DNA from: Rhodanobacteraceae bacterium
Lineage (GTDB): Bacteria; Acidobacteriota; Terriglobia; Terriglobales; Acidobacteriaceae
Direction of reading: 5' to 3'
Length of the DNA: 64,000 bases
Assembly (NCBI GenBank): GCA_025350865.1
Contig: JANXWZ010000238.1
Coordinates: forward strand, 80,453 to 144,452
The notes under the pieces were generated by a model. The model ran no database searches. It had not been told where the DNA came from and worked only from the letters and a program-made list of their open reading frames with translations. A program made the translations under genes and the position numbers. How positions within the stretch are numbered: the stretch's first letter is position 1; every line of letters starts with the position of its first letter. This document shows positions 39,589-49,689 of the stretch, in pieces.

Positions 39589-40374
39589 TTACCGTGCTGG
39601 ACCTTGACCGAAGGCTAGAAGCGCAAACAGTATCATCCACAGGGCTCCCATGGAGTGCCAATACCAGGCGGAGAGATCCACCATGATCTGGCGACGCTCC
39701 ATCTGGCGGGACACGAAGAGTCCGATGAAGGTGCCAATGAGCGCCAGTATGCCGACGACAAGGTGGGCTCCGTGGGCTCCGGTGATGAGGAAAAACGACT
39801 TGGCGCTCTGGCCAGCGTTGTCCAGACGTACGCGCTGCAGGCTGAGTTGATGCCATGCCATCATTTGGCCGACGACAAACGTGCAGCCAAGGATGATAGT
39901 CGCCACGAGCCACGGCATGGCGGCGCGGGAGGTCGGCTTACCCAGACCGAGCCACTCGTCCATGACATCCATCTCACGAAACATGTGGCGACGGGCGATT
40001 TCGACCGTGACGGAACTGAGCAGCAGGACGGCGGTGTTGAGCCACAGGATCGACGGAATGGCTGTGGGGAGCCATTCGTTGATATAGCGGGAGTTGGCGT
40101 CGAAATGGCCCGAACCCTGCGAAACGAAGAAGACGCTGACGATCGCGACGAAGAACATGAAGACGGCCAGCAGGATGAGGAAGAGGCCGAGGCGGAGTTT
40201 GTCCAGCCGTTCGCGTGGTCCGGAGCGCGGACGGCGCCGGTCGTTGGAATTGTCCGGGTCTCCACTACCGCCGGTGCGCTTGTCGGTTGGCGGGCGACGC
40301 CCACCGCCGTGGTCGCCGTCGTTCAAGTCGTTGCGGCGGCGATCGATTTCTGGGGGAGTAGTGACGACCGGCAT
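39589..40374 (-). CDS. Cytochrome c oxidase subunit III-family protein
   Basis: Multi-TM; VVGQMMAWHQLSLQ...SFFLITGAHGAHLVVGILALIGTFIGLF...DLSAWYWHSMGALWMILFALL. Confidence 0.88.
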   Translation of the reverse strand: MPVVTTPPEIDRRRNDLNDGDHGGGRRPPTDKRTGGSGDPDNSNDRRRPRSGPRERLDKLRLGLFLILLAVFMFFVAIVSVFFVSQGSGHFDANSRYINEWLPTAIPSILWLNTAVLLLSSVTVEIARRHMFREMDVMDEWLGLGKPTSRAAMPWLVATIILGCTFVVGQMMAWHQLSLQRVRLDNAGQSAKSFFLITGAHGAHLVVGILALIGTFIGLFVSRQMERRQIMVDLSAWYWHSMGALWMILFALLAFGQGPAR

Positions 40375-40592
40375 GGCGACTCCTGGGTGCAACGATCCCG
40401 TGGGGTTAGACTACTCCGAAAACGACTCGTGATTCATAGGCTTTTCTTCGCCGATGATGTTTTGTTATGGGATGCGGTCGTGTGGCCCACCGTATACAAC
40501 GAATTGAAGATCAGATGCCGTGGGATCAAAGCAGGCTTAGTCGGAATGACGGCGGCGGTGGTCCCAGCCGTCATGCGATGTTTGTTGCGGAA

Positions 40593-41561
40593 TCAGTAGG
40601 TCGGGCAGCCGGTGGCTAATTTGGTGGCGGTCCAGCAGATTGCAATGGACTTAGCGGCAGTGATGACCTGAAGATTTTCGTTGGGGTCGCCAGCGATGCG
40701 GTCGATGCGGGATTTGGTCTCCGCAAAGTCGTTAGAAGCGAGGTCCATCTGTGGGAGCGAGAGGATCACGCGGGCGCGTAGGCTGTTGTTGTCCGAGTTG
40801 AGGTAGACCAAGAGCGACTTGTTGATGGCCTGCGACTGGTTCGGTTTGGTGGCGATAAGGTCGGCGAGGTTGGCGCGAGAGTCGGAGGTCTGGTCCGAGC
40901 GGCGGAGATAGCGGGTGATGGCGGCGGCTGTGGTGTCGTTGATTGGGGCGATCTGGATGAGGGTCGAGACGACGGCCAGACCTACCTCGCCGATGGCGTC
41001 GTCGCGGGTGAGGTAGGCAAGCAGCGGCGGATAGACCGAGGCGGGAGGGTTGGGGGTGAAGCCGCCGAGGATGGTTGCGGTGAGGAGACGGTTGGCGGGC
41101 TGCTCCTCGGACGTGAGGTGGGCTGCAATCTGGGCAATGTAAGGAGTGAGGGCTTTGGCCGTTTCGGGCTTGAAGGCGGCGGAGCCCACCTCAGACGATG
41201 ATGCTGTCTGGGATGGGGCACCCGGCTGGTTTTCGGAAGCAGAAGACTGGAGGCCAGCGATTGCCGTGAGGGCAAAGGTGTGCAGCGGAATGTCGGGGTT
41301 GGCGAGAGCCTTGAGCAGGTAGGGCATGGCCTCGGTGATGGAAGCCGCGTCCGGCAGCGGCTGAAGGGAAGCCATGGCGGTGATTTCGTCAGGAGAGGGA
41401 GAGTGTCCGTTGGCGTCGCGGCGGAGGTATTCGGCGATCAGGCCGGCGAAGGGTGACTTAGGGGGTGGGGCTTCGGTCTGTTGGGACAGGCTTACCCATG
41501 TCTCTGAAGCAAGACATGGGGCACCCAGGGTGAGGGCTGCGAAGACAAGCAGGCGGATCAT
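40593..41561 (-). CDS. Secreted HEAT-like helical repeat protein containing two in-frame hairpin repeats
   Basis: Signal peptide MIRLLVFAALTLGAPCLA; helical repeats; contains repeat copies d (41185-41223) and e (41495-41526). Confidence 0.75.
   Translation of the reverse strand: MIRLLVFAALTLGAPCLASETWVSLSQQTEAPPPKSPFAGLIAEYLRRDANGHSPSPDEITAMASLQPLPDAASITEAMPYLLKALANPDIPLHTFALTAIAGLQSSASENQPGAPSQTASSSEVGSAAFKPETAKALTPYIAQIAAHLTSEEQPANRLLTATILGGFTPNPPASVYPPLLAYLTRDDAIGEVGLAVVSTLIQIAPINDTTAAAITRYLRRSDQTSDSRANLADLIATKPNQSQAINKSLLVYLNSDNNSLRARVILSLPQMDLASNDFAETKSRIDRIAGDPNENLQVITAAKSIAICWTATKLATGCPTY
41185..41223. repeat. ATGGGGCACCC-type hairpin repeat (copy d), inside a CDS
   Basis: CCCACCTCAGACgatgatgctGTCTGGGATGGGGCACCC. 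Confidence 0.75.
41495..41526. repeat. ATGGGGCACCC-type hairpin repeat (copy e), inside a CDS
   Basis: CCCATGTCTctgaagcaAGACATGGGGCACCC with perfect stem. Confidence 0.8.
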
Positions 41562-42145
41562 GCTCGGTTAGACTCGGCGATCAGGTCCAGGAAGAGCTTG
41601 TGGATGCGCGTGTCGGCCGAGAGTTCAGGGTGAAAGGTGGCGGCGAGCAGATGGCCCTGGCGGATGAGGACGGGGAAGCCGTCGCGGCTGGCGAGGATCT
41701 CGACGTCGGGGCCAGTGCGCGTGATGCGAGGGGCGCGGATGAAGACCATCTCGATGGGGCCGCCGGGGAGCGAGGTTGGCTCGGAAAGGATGGTGGAATC
41801 GATCTGGCGACCGTACGCGTTGCGCTCTACTGTGACATCCAGAGCCGCAAGCGAAGGCTGCGGTGGGTTAAGCACGTCTGTTGCCAGCAGGATGACACCG
41901 GCGCAGGTTCCGAGGGTTGGCGTTTGGCGGACGAACGTGTTGAGGACGTCGAAGAAGCCATCGCGCTCGAGGTGTTTCAGGAAGGTGGTGGACTCGCCGC
42001 CGGGAATGATGAGTCCATCGATGCCGGCCAGTTGCTCGGGACGCCGGATCAGTTTCGGGGTTGCACCGAGCGCGGTTAGCGTACGGGCGTGGGCATCGTA
42101 AGCACCCTGGAGGGCCAGGACGCCGATGATCGGGGCGGGGGGCAT
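41558..42145 (-). CDS. pdxT: Pyridoxal 5'-phosphate synthase glutaminase subunit
   Basis: IGVLALQGAYDAHARTLTALGATPKLIRRPEQLAGIDGLIIPGGESTTF...LGTCAGVILLA. Confidence 0.95.
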   Translation of the reverse strand: MPPAPIIGVLALQGAYDAHARTLTALGATPKLIRRPEQLAGIDGLIIPGGESTTFLKHLERDGFFDVLNTFVRQTPTLGTCAGVILLATDVLNPPQPSLAALDVTVERNAYGRQIDSTILSEPTSLPGGPIEMVFIRAPRITRTGPDVEILASRDGFPVLIRQGHLLAATFHPELSADTRIHKLFLDLIAESNRA

Positions 42146-42215
42146 GAACGATGATATCGCGAAGCGCCCGCCTGCCCCCTTGACACAGAAGATGCGGCGG
42201 GCGCTTCGCGCGCGA

Positions 42216-43235
42216 TTACTTGAGGACCGGCGATCCGGGGCAGTTGACGGTGCAGGGTGGTGCGTTCAGAACCTGCAGCGCCGCGTTGGCAATGAGGTTG
42301 TGACCGTGGGTCGTGGGATGCAGGTTGTCCCAGAACAGATATGTGTCGGGATTGACGGCCTGTTGCTGCGATGGGCTGGTGACGTTGGTGAAGCCGTAGC
42401 TGGCGGGGCTGGCAACCACCTGGTTGTAGAGCGAGTAGACATCCATCTGGTAGATCAAGGTGTGACTGGAGGCCAGTAGGCTCTGGACCATGCTCAGACC
42501 CTGGGCGAGGGAATGGTTATAGTAGGCGCTGATTTGGTTGTAGAGGATTGCGTTGCTAGGGTTTCCGTTGACCGTAGGGGTGTCGCCGAGCGGGGGAAGA
42601 TTGGGAACGAGGAGCTGGCTAGCACCCGCCTTGATGAGCCGGTACACGTTGGTCGATTGATAGGTTGCGGCGTTCAGGATGTCCTGACCGCTGGTTGCGT
42701 TGAGGCAGTCGTTTGCGCCGGCCCACACGACGAACAGGGTCTTGTTATCGATGACGGGATGGGTGGCGAGGTAGTGCGTGATCTGGAGGCCAACGTTGTC
42801 GACGGTAACGCTCAACGGAACGGGGTTGGCGGTGAAGACGAGATTGGTTGTTCCGGGGCTGGTGAAGGCACCGCCATATGCGTAGTTGGTGCCACCGTTC
42901 AGGGAGTTGAGGACCGGCGGATGGTTGGGGAGAAGAGCTGCAAGCTGCTCGACCCAGACACCCGTGTAGGTGGCTGCGCCGGGGATGGTGGAAACGCCGT
43001 CCGTAAAGCGGCCGTCGGTGTAGTCGGCGAAAAGGCCGGGGATGCGGATGCCGTACTTTGCCTGGGAGAGGTTGGCAACATTGCCGGTGTCGGAAAGGGA
43101 ATCGCCGAAGACGACGATAGAGGTGTAGGCCGGCCCCGGCGCGATGGCGACAGAGCTTGAGGGCTGCGCATGGAGGCCGGGGAGAAGGGTAAGAAGGACG
43201 ACGAAGGTGCAGATCACGCGGCGAGAGATGGTCAT
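42216..43235 (-). CDS. Secreted GDSL/SGNH-family esterase
   Basis: IVVFGDSLSDTGNVANL...FVVWAGANDCLNA...YLFWDNLHPTTHGHNLIA. Confidence 0.93.
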   Translation of the reverse strand: MTISRRVICTFVVLLTLLPGLHAQPSSSVAIAPGPAYTSIVVFGDSLSDTGNVANLSQAKYGIRIPGLFADYTDGRFTDGVSTIPGAATYTGVWVEQLAALLPNHPPVLNSLNGGTNYAYGGAFTSPGTTNLVFTANPVPLSVTVDNVGLQITHYLATHPVIDNKTLFVVWAGANDCLNATSGQDILNAATYQSTNVYRLIKAGASQLLVPNLPPLGDTPTVNGNPSNAILYNQISAYYNHSLAQGLSMVQSLLASSHTLIYQMDVYSLYNQVVASPASYGFTNVTSPSQQQAVNPDTYLFWDNLHPTTHGHNLIANAALQVLNAPPCTVNCPGSPVLK

Positions 43236-43723
43236 GGAGCTAACTCCTGGGAAGCATCAGATTGGGCTCGTAAGTGGACGCGGACGCCTCAGAATCGTGC
43301 ATGGTTCAAGGCGTAGAGATTCATTAGGATTGGGCCCTCTCCACGAGGGGATGGACGCCTCTGGAGCAGTACCGTTGTACAGGGTTGGCGGGATTCCGTC
43401 CAGACTCAGTTTCCATAGGAATTCCAAGTGTGGCTGCTATTTGGCGGGAGCCGCAACCACCTCACCGAAGCGGTCAGTTAGCTATTTCAGCCGGGGCTAC
43501 AGGCTAAAGTTGAACCGCATTGGGCTCCGGGGGGAGGACGCCGACAAGTTTGTCAAATCAACTAAATTGCAGCGTCCGTGAAGGCCGGAAAAATCTGGAT
43601 TGTCAGAGACGCTGCGCACATTAAGAATGGCGACGCGGTAAAAATACTAAATGTGGTCCGTCCTCTTGTTCGGTCGATACGGAACGTTCGTAAATCTTGG
43701 TATCTGCCTGGAGGCGTAGAGTG

Positions 43724-46576
43724 ATGATTCGTTGGGCCAAAATGTGTTCGCTGGGCTTGGTTGGTGTCGGGATGATGGCTGCATGTGCCAACGCAGCTGA
43801 AGCGCAGGATAGCCGCACTGTGACAGAGCCGGTGGTGCCTCCCAGCTGTGTGGTCCTGCCCGCTCAACAGGGAATCCTGAGCGGCGAACCAACGACCGAG
43901 ACGTCTGTGGACACTGCAACCGTGCAAGCCGCACTGACTGCCTGCCCGGCCGGACAGGCGGTTGACTTGTCAACCAGTGGAGGCAATAATGCATTTTTGA
44001 TCGGACCAATCAAGATTCCGGGTGGCGTGACACTTCTGGTAGATGGAAGCGTTACCGTCTTCGGTTCGCGCAATCCGGCGGACTACCAGGTGAGCACGGC
44101 CGGCGTGGAGACGTGCGGTACTGTAGGCACGGCAGGGAATGGCTGCAAGTCGCTGATCACGATGGCCAGCGCCAACTCCGCGATCATGGGGTATGGCGTG
44201 ATCGACGGGCGCGGTCAGGACAAATTGATCGTAAACGGGACAGCGGCGACGTTTTCGTGGTGGGACAATGCCGGGTTTGCGCAGAAGAGCAGCGGCTCGC
44301 AGAATAATCCGATCCTTGTCTCAGCGAGCGGGGCTAACGCAGTCTTCTACAGGATCACGTTTCGCAACTCGCCCATGTTCCACGTCAAGTGGACGGGAAA
44401 TCTGACCAACAAGACCGGCTTTACGGCCTGGGGTGTCAAGGTGGCAACGCCATTCAGTGCGCGCAACACGGACGGTATCGACCCATCCGGGTTGAACATC
44501 TCGGTGCTCAACTCGTGGATTTCCGACGGCGACGACAACGTGGCTGTCAGCGCTTCGAGTCCCGCCCAGAACATCACGATAGCGAACGTGAATACCTATA
44601 GCGGCCACGGCATTTCGGTGGGCAGCATTACCAAGGGCGGCCTCACCAACATGCTGGTGCAGAACATCACCCAGATGGGGACGCCTACAGATTCAAACGG
44701 GATCGGCATTCGCATCAAGGCGCAGCAATCGAATGGTGGCCTGGTGCAGAACGTGACGTACCAAAACATCTGTAGCGCGGGCAATCGCGTTGCGATCTAC
44801 CTTTCGCCCTACTACAGCACGTCGGCGGGAACCTCGTACCCCAGCCTGCAAAACATCACCTACAGAAATATCCACGTCATTACCGAAGGTTTAGTGACAT
44901 TGCAGGGCTATTCGAACACGGGCGGCACGGTGGTGAACCCGTCTACCATCACGCTGGACAACGTGGTCTTCGACACGCTGCTGCAAAAGGATTTCAGCCC
45001 TGCGGAACAGAACCTGCAGGTGACAGTTGGACCCGGACCGGTATCGCCGCTGTTTCTCTCGCAGACAGGCACCAACGTGAGCTTCACGGGGTCAGTTACA
45101 AGCCCGAACCAGGCGCCTTACCCTTGCTCGGCGAGCCAGTTCCAGTATTTAGTGGGCGAGCTATTTGCCTCAAACACAACCTCGACCAACCTCCAGACGG
45201 AAACCCTGAATGCGCCAACATCGGTGACACTGAACGCCATCGTCCAGCCGGCCATGAGCCAGGTGAGCTACACGTCGAACAGCAGCGGCGGCAGCTATAC
45301 CGGTACTCCGGCACCGACCGCGCCGGTGCAGTTCGTGGAAGGAACCACGATCGTCGGAACAGGTACGCTCGGCGGCAACGGGACGATAGCTTCGCTGACG
45401 ATCCCGGGTGTTCGACCGGGTGTGCATACCTACAAAGCGCAGTACGCGGGCGATGCGACTTACACCAATCCGTTGAACTTCGGAAGCGTCACGGTGAATG
45501 TGGTCGGCGTTGCGACCAAGACGACCGTTACGACGACGGGCAGCACGGTCTTTGGCGGCTCGTTGTCGCTGGTAGCGACCGTGACTCCGGCCAGCGGGAC
45601 GAACCCCACCGGAACGGTTCAGTTTCTGGACGGCACAACAATCTTGGGGACGGCGACCGTGACCAACGGATCGGCGACGCTCCCTGTTTCTCTCTCTGGC
45701 GGAATTCATAATCTCTCGGCGACTTACCAGGGCGACACGACCTTCGGCGTTTCAACGAGCAGCAACCTGGCGGCGACGATCACTCCCGCAGCGAGCACCA
45801 CCAGCGTGACGGCGAGTGCTACGGCGATCAACCCCGGCGCAAGCACCGTGTTGACTGTGACGGTGGCAGGCGTACCGGGAGCGAAGTCTCCAGGCGGAAC
45901 GCTGGGGGTGACCGATGCCGGAGTGAGCGTCGGAGCGGCGTCACTGAACGCGAGCGGTGTTGCGACAGTGACATTGCCGCTGAGTAGCCTCGGTTCACAC
46001 ACCCTGACAGTGGCCTATAGCGGTGACATAAATTACAACGTAAGCGCGGGTACGATTGCGCTTGCAGTGGTTCAGCCGTTTTCTATCTCCGCGACCAACC
46101 TGACCACATCACTGGCACCCGGGGCAGGGGTTACGATTCCCATCACGGTCGCACCCGCCGGCGGCTTTAACGGCTCGGCAACGATGAGCTGCACCAGCCC
46201 GGTGGTCTACGTCACCTGCAGCGTCGCGCCAACGACGGTAGCCCTGAGCGGCAACACGCCGGTTCAGGTGTCGGCGATCATTACGGTCGCCCCGGTAGTC
46301 GGTTCCCTGCGGTTGCCGGGCTCGGGTTCCGCCCAGGGGATTGTGCTGGCTGTTCTGCTTCTGTTGGGAGTATTTGGGTTCGCCCGCCGTCGCAGCAAGT
46401 GGCGGGCGTTGGCGCTGTTCGTCGTGGCAACCGACTTTGCGGGATCGCGCTGACGGGTTGCGGCACTTGTTATTCGGTGGAGCTGCCGCCTGCCGGAACT
46501 CAGGTGGTGACGGTGACTGGGAACGGGGCCGGCCGTGACGTCTTCAGTCAACATCACCGTTACGGTGACGAATTAG
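43724..46576 (+). CDS. Secreted GH28 (polygalacturonase-like) protein with Ig-like repeats; last ~45 codons need two compensating frameshifts
   Basis: NTDGIDPSGLNISVLNSWISDGDDNVAVSASSPAQNITIANVNTYSGHGISVGSIT; Ig-like repeats; frame breaks near 46431 and 46519. Confidence 0.87.
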
Positions 46577-46607
46577 AACGGATTTTCAATGCTCTAAGCA
46601 CAAACAA

Positions 46608-46668
46608 CAGATCCCTACGGGATGACAACAAAGTTCCTTTTGTTTGTCATCCCGTAGGGATCTGCTTT
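46608..46668. terminator. Bidirectional terminator-like long hairpin between convergent genes
   Basis: CAGATCCCTACGGGATGACAA ... TTGTCATCCCGTAGGGATCTG, 21-bp perfect stem, followed by cttttg. Confidence 0.82.
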
Positions 46669-46675
46669 TGGACCC

Positions 46676-47656
46676 TTACCAGCCGCGAGTCTGCATCATT
46701 TCGGCTTCGGGAATGTTGCCGACGGCGAGGCCCTTCATTGCGCCCAGGCACTCTTCGCTGGCCTCGGCGATAATCTGCGGATTGTCGAAGTGCGTGGCCG
46801 CGCGGACGATTGCCTTGGCACGCGAAACCGCTTCCTTGTACTCGTTCGGAGTGAGCGGGTTGCCGCTAGGGTCCATGCCCACTTCGAGGCGGATATTGCC
46901 CTCCTTCATGAAGATGCCGGAGCCGACGAAGACCGTCTGCGCGCCAAGCTGCATCATGAGGGCCGCGTCGGCGGGTGTTGCGATGCCGCCGGCAGAGAAG
47001 TTGGGAACGGGAAGCTTGCCGGTTTTGGCGACCATGACGACCAGCTCGTAAGGAGCCCGGAGGTTCTTTGCAGCAGCGTAGAGCTCCTGGTCGTCGAGGA
47101 CCGTGAGAGCCTTGATCTCGCTGGTGATCTGGCGCATGTGGCGGACAGCGTGAATGACGTCGCCGGTGCCGGGCTCGCCCTTGGTGCGGATCATGGCCGC
47201 ACCTTCGGCGATGCGCCGGAGAGCCTCGCCAAGGTCTTTGGCGCCGCAGACGAAGGGAGTCTTGAAGGAGTGCTTGTCGATGTGGTGGAGCTCATCGGCA
47301 GGGGTGAGAACTTCGGACTCGTCGATGAAGTCGACGGCAAGGGTTTCGAGCACCTGAGCCTCAACGAAATGCCCTATGCGGACCTTGGCCATGACGGGGA
47401 TGGAGACGGCTTTCTGGATCGCCTTGATCATGCCGGGGTGCGACATGCGGGCGACGCCGCCCTGGGCGCGGATCATGGCCGGGACGCGCTCGAGGGCCAT
47501 CACGGCGACTGCGCCGGCCTGCTCTGCGATGATGGCCTGGTCGACGTCCATGACGTCCATACTGACGCCGCCTTTGAGCATCTCGGCGAGGCCGGTCTTG
47601 AGGCGGAGGCCAGGGCTGGTGAAGGATTTGTGTCCGTTTGAGGTATGGTCGGGCAT
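46676..47656 (-). CDS. pdxS: Pyridoxal 5'-phosphate synthase lyase subunit
   Basis: [61 protein letters not shown] aaaggag upstream of ATG at 47656. Confidence 0.97.
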   Translation of the reverse strand: MPDHTSNGHKSFTSPGLRLKTGLAEMLKGGVSMDVMDVDQAIIAEQAGAVAVMALERVPAMIRAQGGVARMSHPGMIKAIQKAVSIPVMAKVRIGHFVEAQVLETLAVDFIDESEVLTPADELHHIDKHSFKTPFVCGAKDLGEALRRIAEGAAMIRTKGEPGTGDVIHAVRHMRQITSEIKALTVLDDQELYAAAKNLRAPYELVVMVAKTGKLPVPNFSAGGIATPADAALMMQLGAQTVFVGSGIFMKEGNIRLEVGMDPSGNPLTPNEYKEAVSRAKAIVRAATHFDNPQIIAEASEECLGAMKGLAVGNIPEAEMMQTRGW

Positions 47657-47810
47657 GGCAAAGTCTCCTTTGAGAGGTGTGGGTAGCTCAAGTTGTTGAG
47701 TTTGCCGGGGCGCTCTCACGCGGGAGCGATTGATTTCCTGACCGGAGTCTTTAGTTTAGCAGGAGTTGGGAGAAACAACGACAACCGCAGACCCCTGCGG
47801 GATGACATGC

Positions 47811-47848
47811 AAAAGACACGGGTGAGTTGTGGGACTCACCCGTGTCTT
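47811..47848 (-). terminator. Rho-independent terminator downstream of the M28 peptidase gene
   Basis: AAGACACGGGTGAGT-tgtggg-ACTCACCCGTGTCTT, 15-bp perfect stem; U-tract on minus strand. Confidence 0.85.
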
Positions 47849-47853
47849 TACGC

Positions 47854-49521
47854 TTACTTCTTGAGAGGCTCGGGTGTTGGGATGCGGGGCAGCATGTCGA
47901 GGCGGGTGGCGGCGTTGTAGGCGAACCAGGCTTCGATCATGGAGCCCTGCATGACGTCGTCCTTCTGGACGCGATCATAGAGGTCGGCGTTGCTGTGGTG
48001 GGTCCGGCTTCCATACTCGAGCGGGTCCTGCTGGAAGCCGATGCCGTTGAGGCCGATCCACGAGAAGGCGGTCGAGTCTGTACCACCGGGTTGCAGGGTG
48101 GGGCGAAACTCCGTACCCGTCACGGCGACGATGTGCTGATCTTTGATCGGCTCGATCCACGACTGGAAGATCACACCCATCTGCGCACTGCCCCCCGCCG
48201 AGACGCCGCGGAAGCGGCCCGAACCACCGTCGTCGTTGAAGTAGACATCGAACTTGTCGTATTCCGGAGTCTTCTTCATGGTGTCGCGTTGCGCGAAGTG
48301 CTGCTGCACGTAGGCGGCGGAACCGAAGTCGCCTTCTTCTTCACCGCCCCAAAGCGCGACGCGGACGGTGCGCGCCATCGGTTTCTTGAGCGTTGTGAGA
48401 ATGCGCACGGCCTCCATAGCCACCGAGGAGCCGGTGCCGTTGTCGGTTGCGCCGGTGCCGCCCTGCCAGCTATCGAAGTGGCCACCGACCATCACCACTT
48501 CATCTTTCTTGGTCGTGCCCAGAATCTCGCCGATGACGTTGAAAGCCATCTGATCGTCCTTCTGGTACTCCACCTGCACGTCGAACGTGAGCTTCGGTAC
48601 GGTGCCGTGCTGCAGCAGGCGGACGACACGGTTGTACTGCTCGGGCGAGATGGCCACCATGGGTGGCGGAACCGGGTCATTGGGGTCCTGCGAACCTCCG
48701 TAGGTGGTGAAGATTGTGCCGCCGTCGCCGTTGTAGCCCGGAGTCAGAACCATGGCGGGAGCTTCGGCATGCAGGAAAGCGTTCAGCTCGTTGCGGAGAT
48801 CATGATTTCCGGCCAAGGCCTGCGACGTAGGCGTGAACTCCCATGTACCTTCGCCGGGACGGCCGCGCCCGCTGGGGTCGCGATTCGCTGCCGCTGCCGC
48901 ACCGCCAGCGCCTGGAGCTCCGGGACGTCCACCACCGGGGCCGCCGCGTGCATTTCCGCGAGCCAGAATCTCCTCATCGGTGGGCGAAGGCTGCGCGTCG
49001 GCCCGCGTGTGCAACGTCAGCGTCGGCGGATCGAAGATGAGGACGATCTTGCCCTTCAACTTGCCGTGGTACTTGGCGAAGTCATCTTTGGAGTGGATGG
49101 GTGCGAACATCGGTTCCCCGGTGAGGATACCGTTGGTTCCGGGCGTCCATGCCAGTGGGAAACCAGTGAGCGCAGCGTAAGCCGGGGACTCCATCGCGCC
49201 GTAAAACTTCTTGATCTGCCATCCATACCCGAATGGCCACTTCTCGATGTGGACGTTCTGCAATCCCCATTCCTTCATCTGCTTCATGGCCCACTCGGCT
49301 GCGGCGCGGTGATTGCGACTGTTGTTTACGCGCGGGCCGTAGACCTCTGATATGTAGTAGAGGTGCTCCATCACCTGCGAGTGCTGATAGGCCTCGGCCT
49401 TGATCTGGGCGAGGGTTTCCAGATCGACCTTGTCGCCGGTGGGCTGCTGCGCGGTTGCGGAGGAGACGACCATGAGTGCAGTAAGCAGTGTGGCAGCAGG
49501 CTTGAGGCGGAACAGGTTCAT
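47854..49521 (-). CDS. Secreted M28-family zinc peptidase (carboxypeptidase Q-like)
   Basis: VMVGGHFDSWQGGTGATDNGTGSSVAMEAVRIL...VALWGGEEEGDFGSAAYV. Confidence 0.94.
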   Translation of the reverse strand: MNLFRLKPAATLLTALMVVSSATAQQPTGDKVDLETLAQIKAEAYQHSQVMEHLYYISEVYGPRVNNSRNHRAAAEWAMKQMKEWGLQNVHIEKWPFGYGWQIKKFYGAMESPAYAALTGFPLAWTPGTNGILTGEPMFAPIHSKDDFAKYHGKLKGKIVLIFDPPTLTLHTRADAQPSPTDEEILARGNARGGPGGGRPGAPGAGGAAAAANRDPSGRGRPGEGTWEFTPTSQALAGNHDLRNELNAFLHAEAPAMVLTPGYNGDGGTIFTTYGGSQDPNDPVPPPMVAISPEQYNRVVRLLQHGTVPKLTFDVQVEYQKDDQMAFNVIGEILGTTKKDEVVMVGGHFDSWQGGTGATDNGTGSSVAMEAVRILTTLKKPMARTVRVALWGGEEEGDFGSAAYVQQHFAQRDTMKKTPEYDKFDVYFNDDGGSGRFRGVSAGGSAQMGVIFQSWIEPIKDQHIVAVTGTEFRPTLQPGGTDSTAFSWIGLNGIGFQQDPLEYGSRTHHSNADLYDRVQKDDVMQGSMIEAWFAYNAATRLDMLPRIPTPEPLKK

Positions 49522-49689
49522 TCAGGATCTCGCTTTCAAATAGGATCTGACGATCAATATGCAGAGGGACAGCGGTATCGGCACGATGTGCCGTCGCAGT
49601 GGTTATTGGTAATTTGGTGGTGGGATGAAGGTATCGAATTCCCGCGTACGACGCAATACAGCGCAAGGAGAGGACACGATGAGAACGGA

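Noticed and set aside
43260-43700. Possible riboswitch (GEMM/c-di-GMP or cobalamin) upstream of the GH28 gene
   Set aside because: Some G/C-rich paired segments, but I could not match conserved consensus cores; needs an Infernal/Rfam scan.
47827-49350. 507-aa plus-strand ORF opposite the M28 peptidase
   Set aside because: Shadow ORF; the minus strand carries the peptidase motifs.
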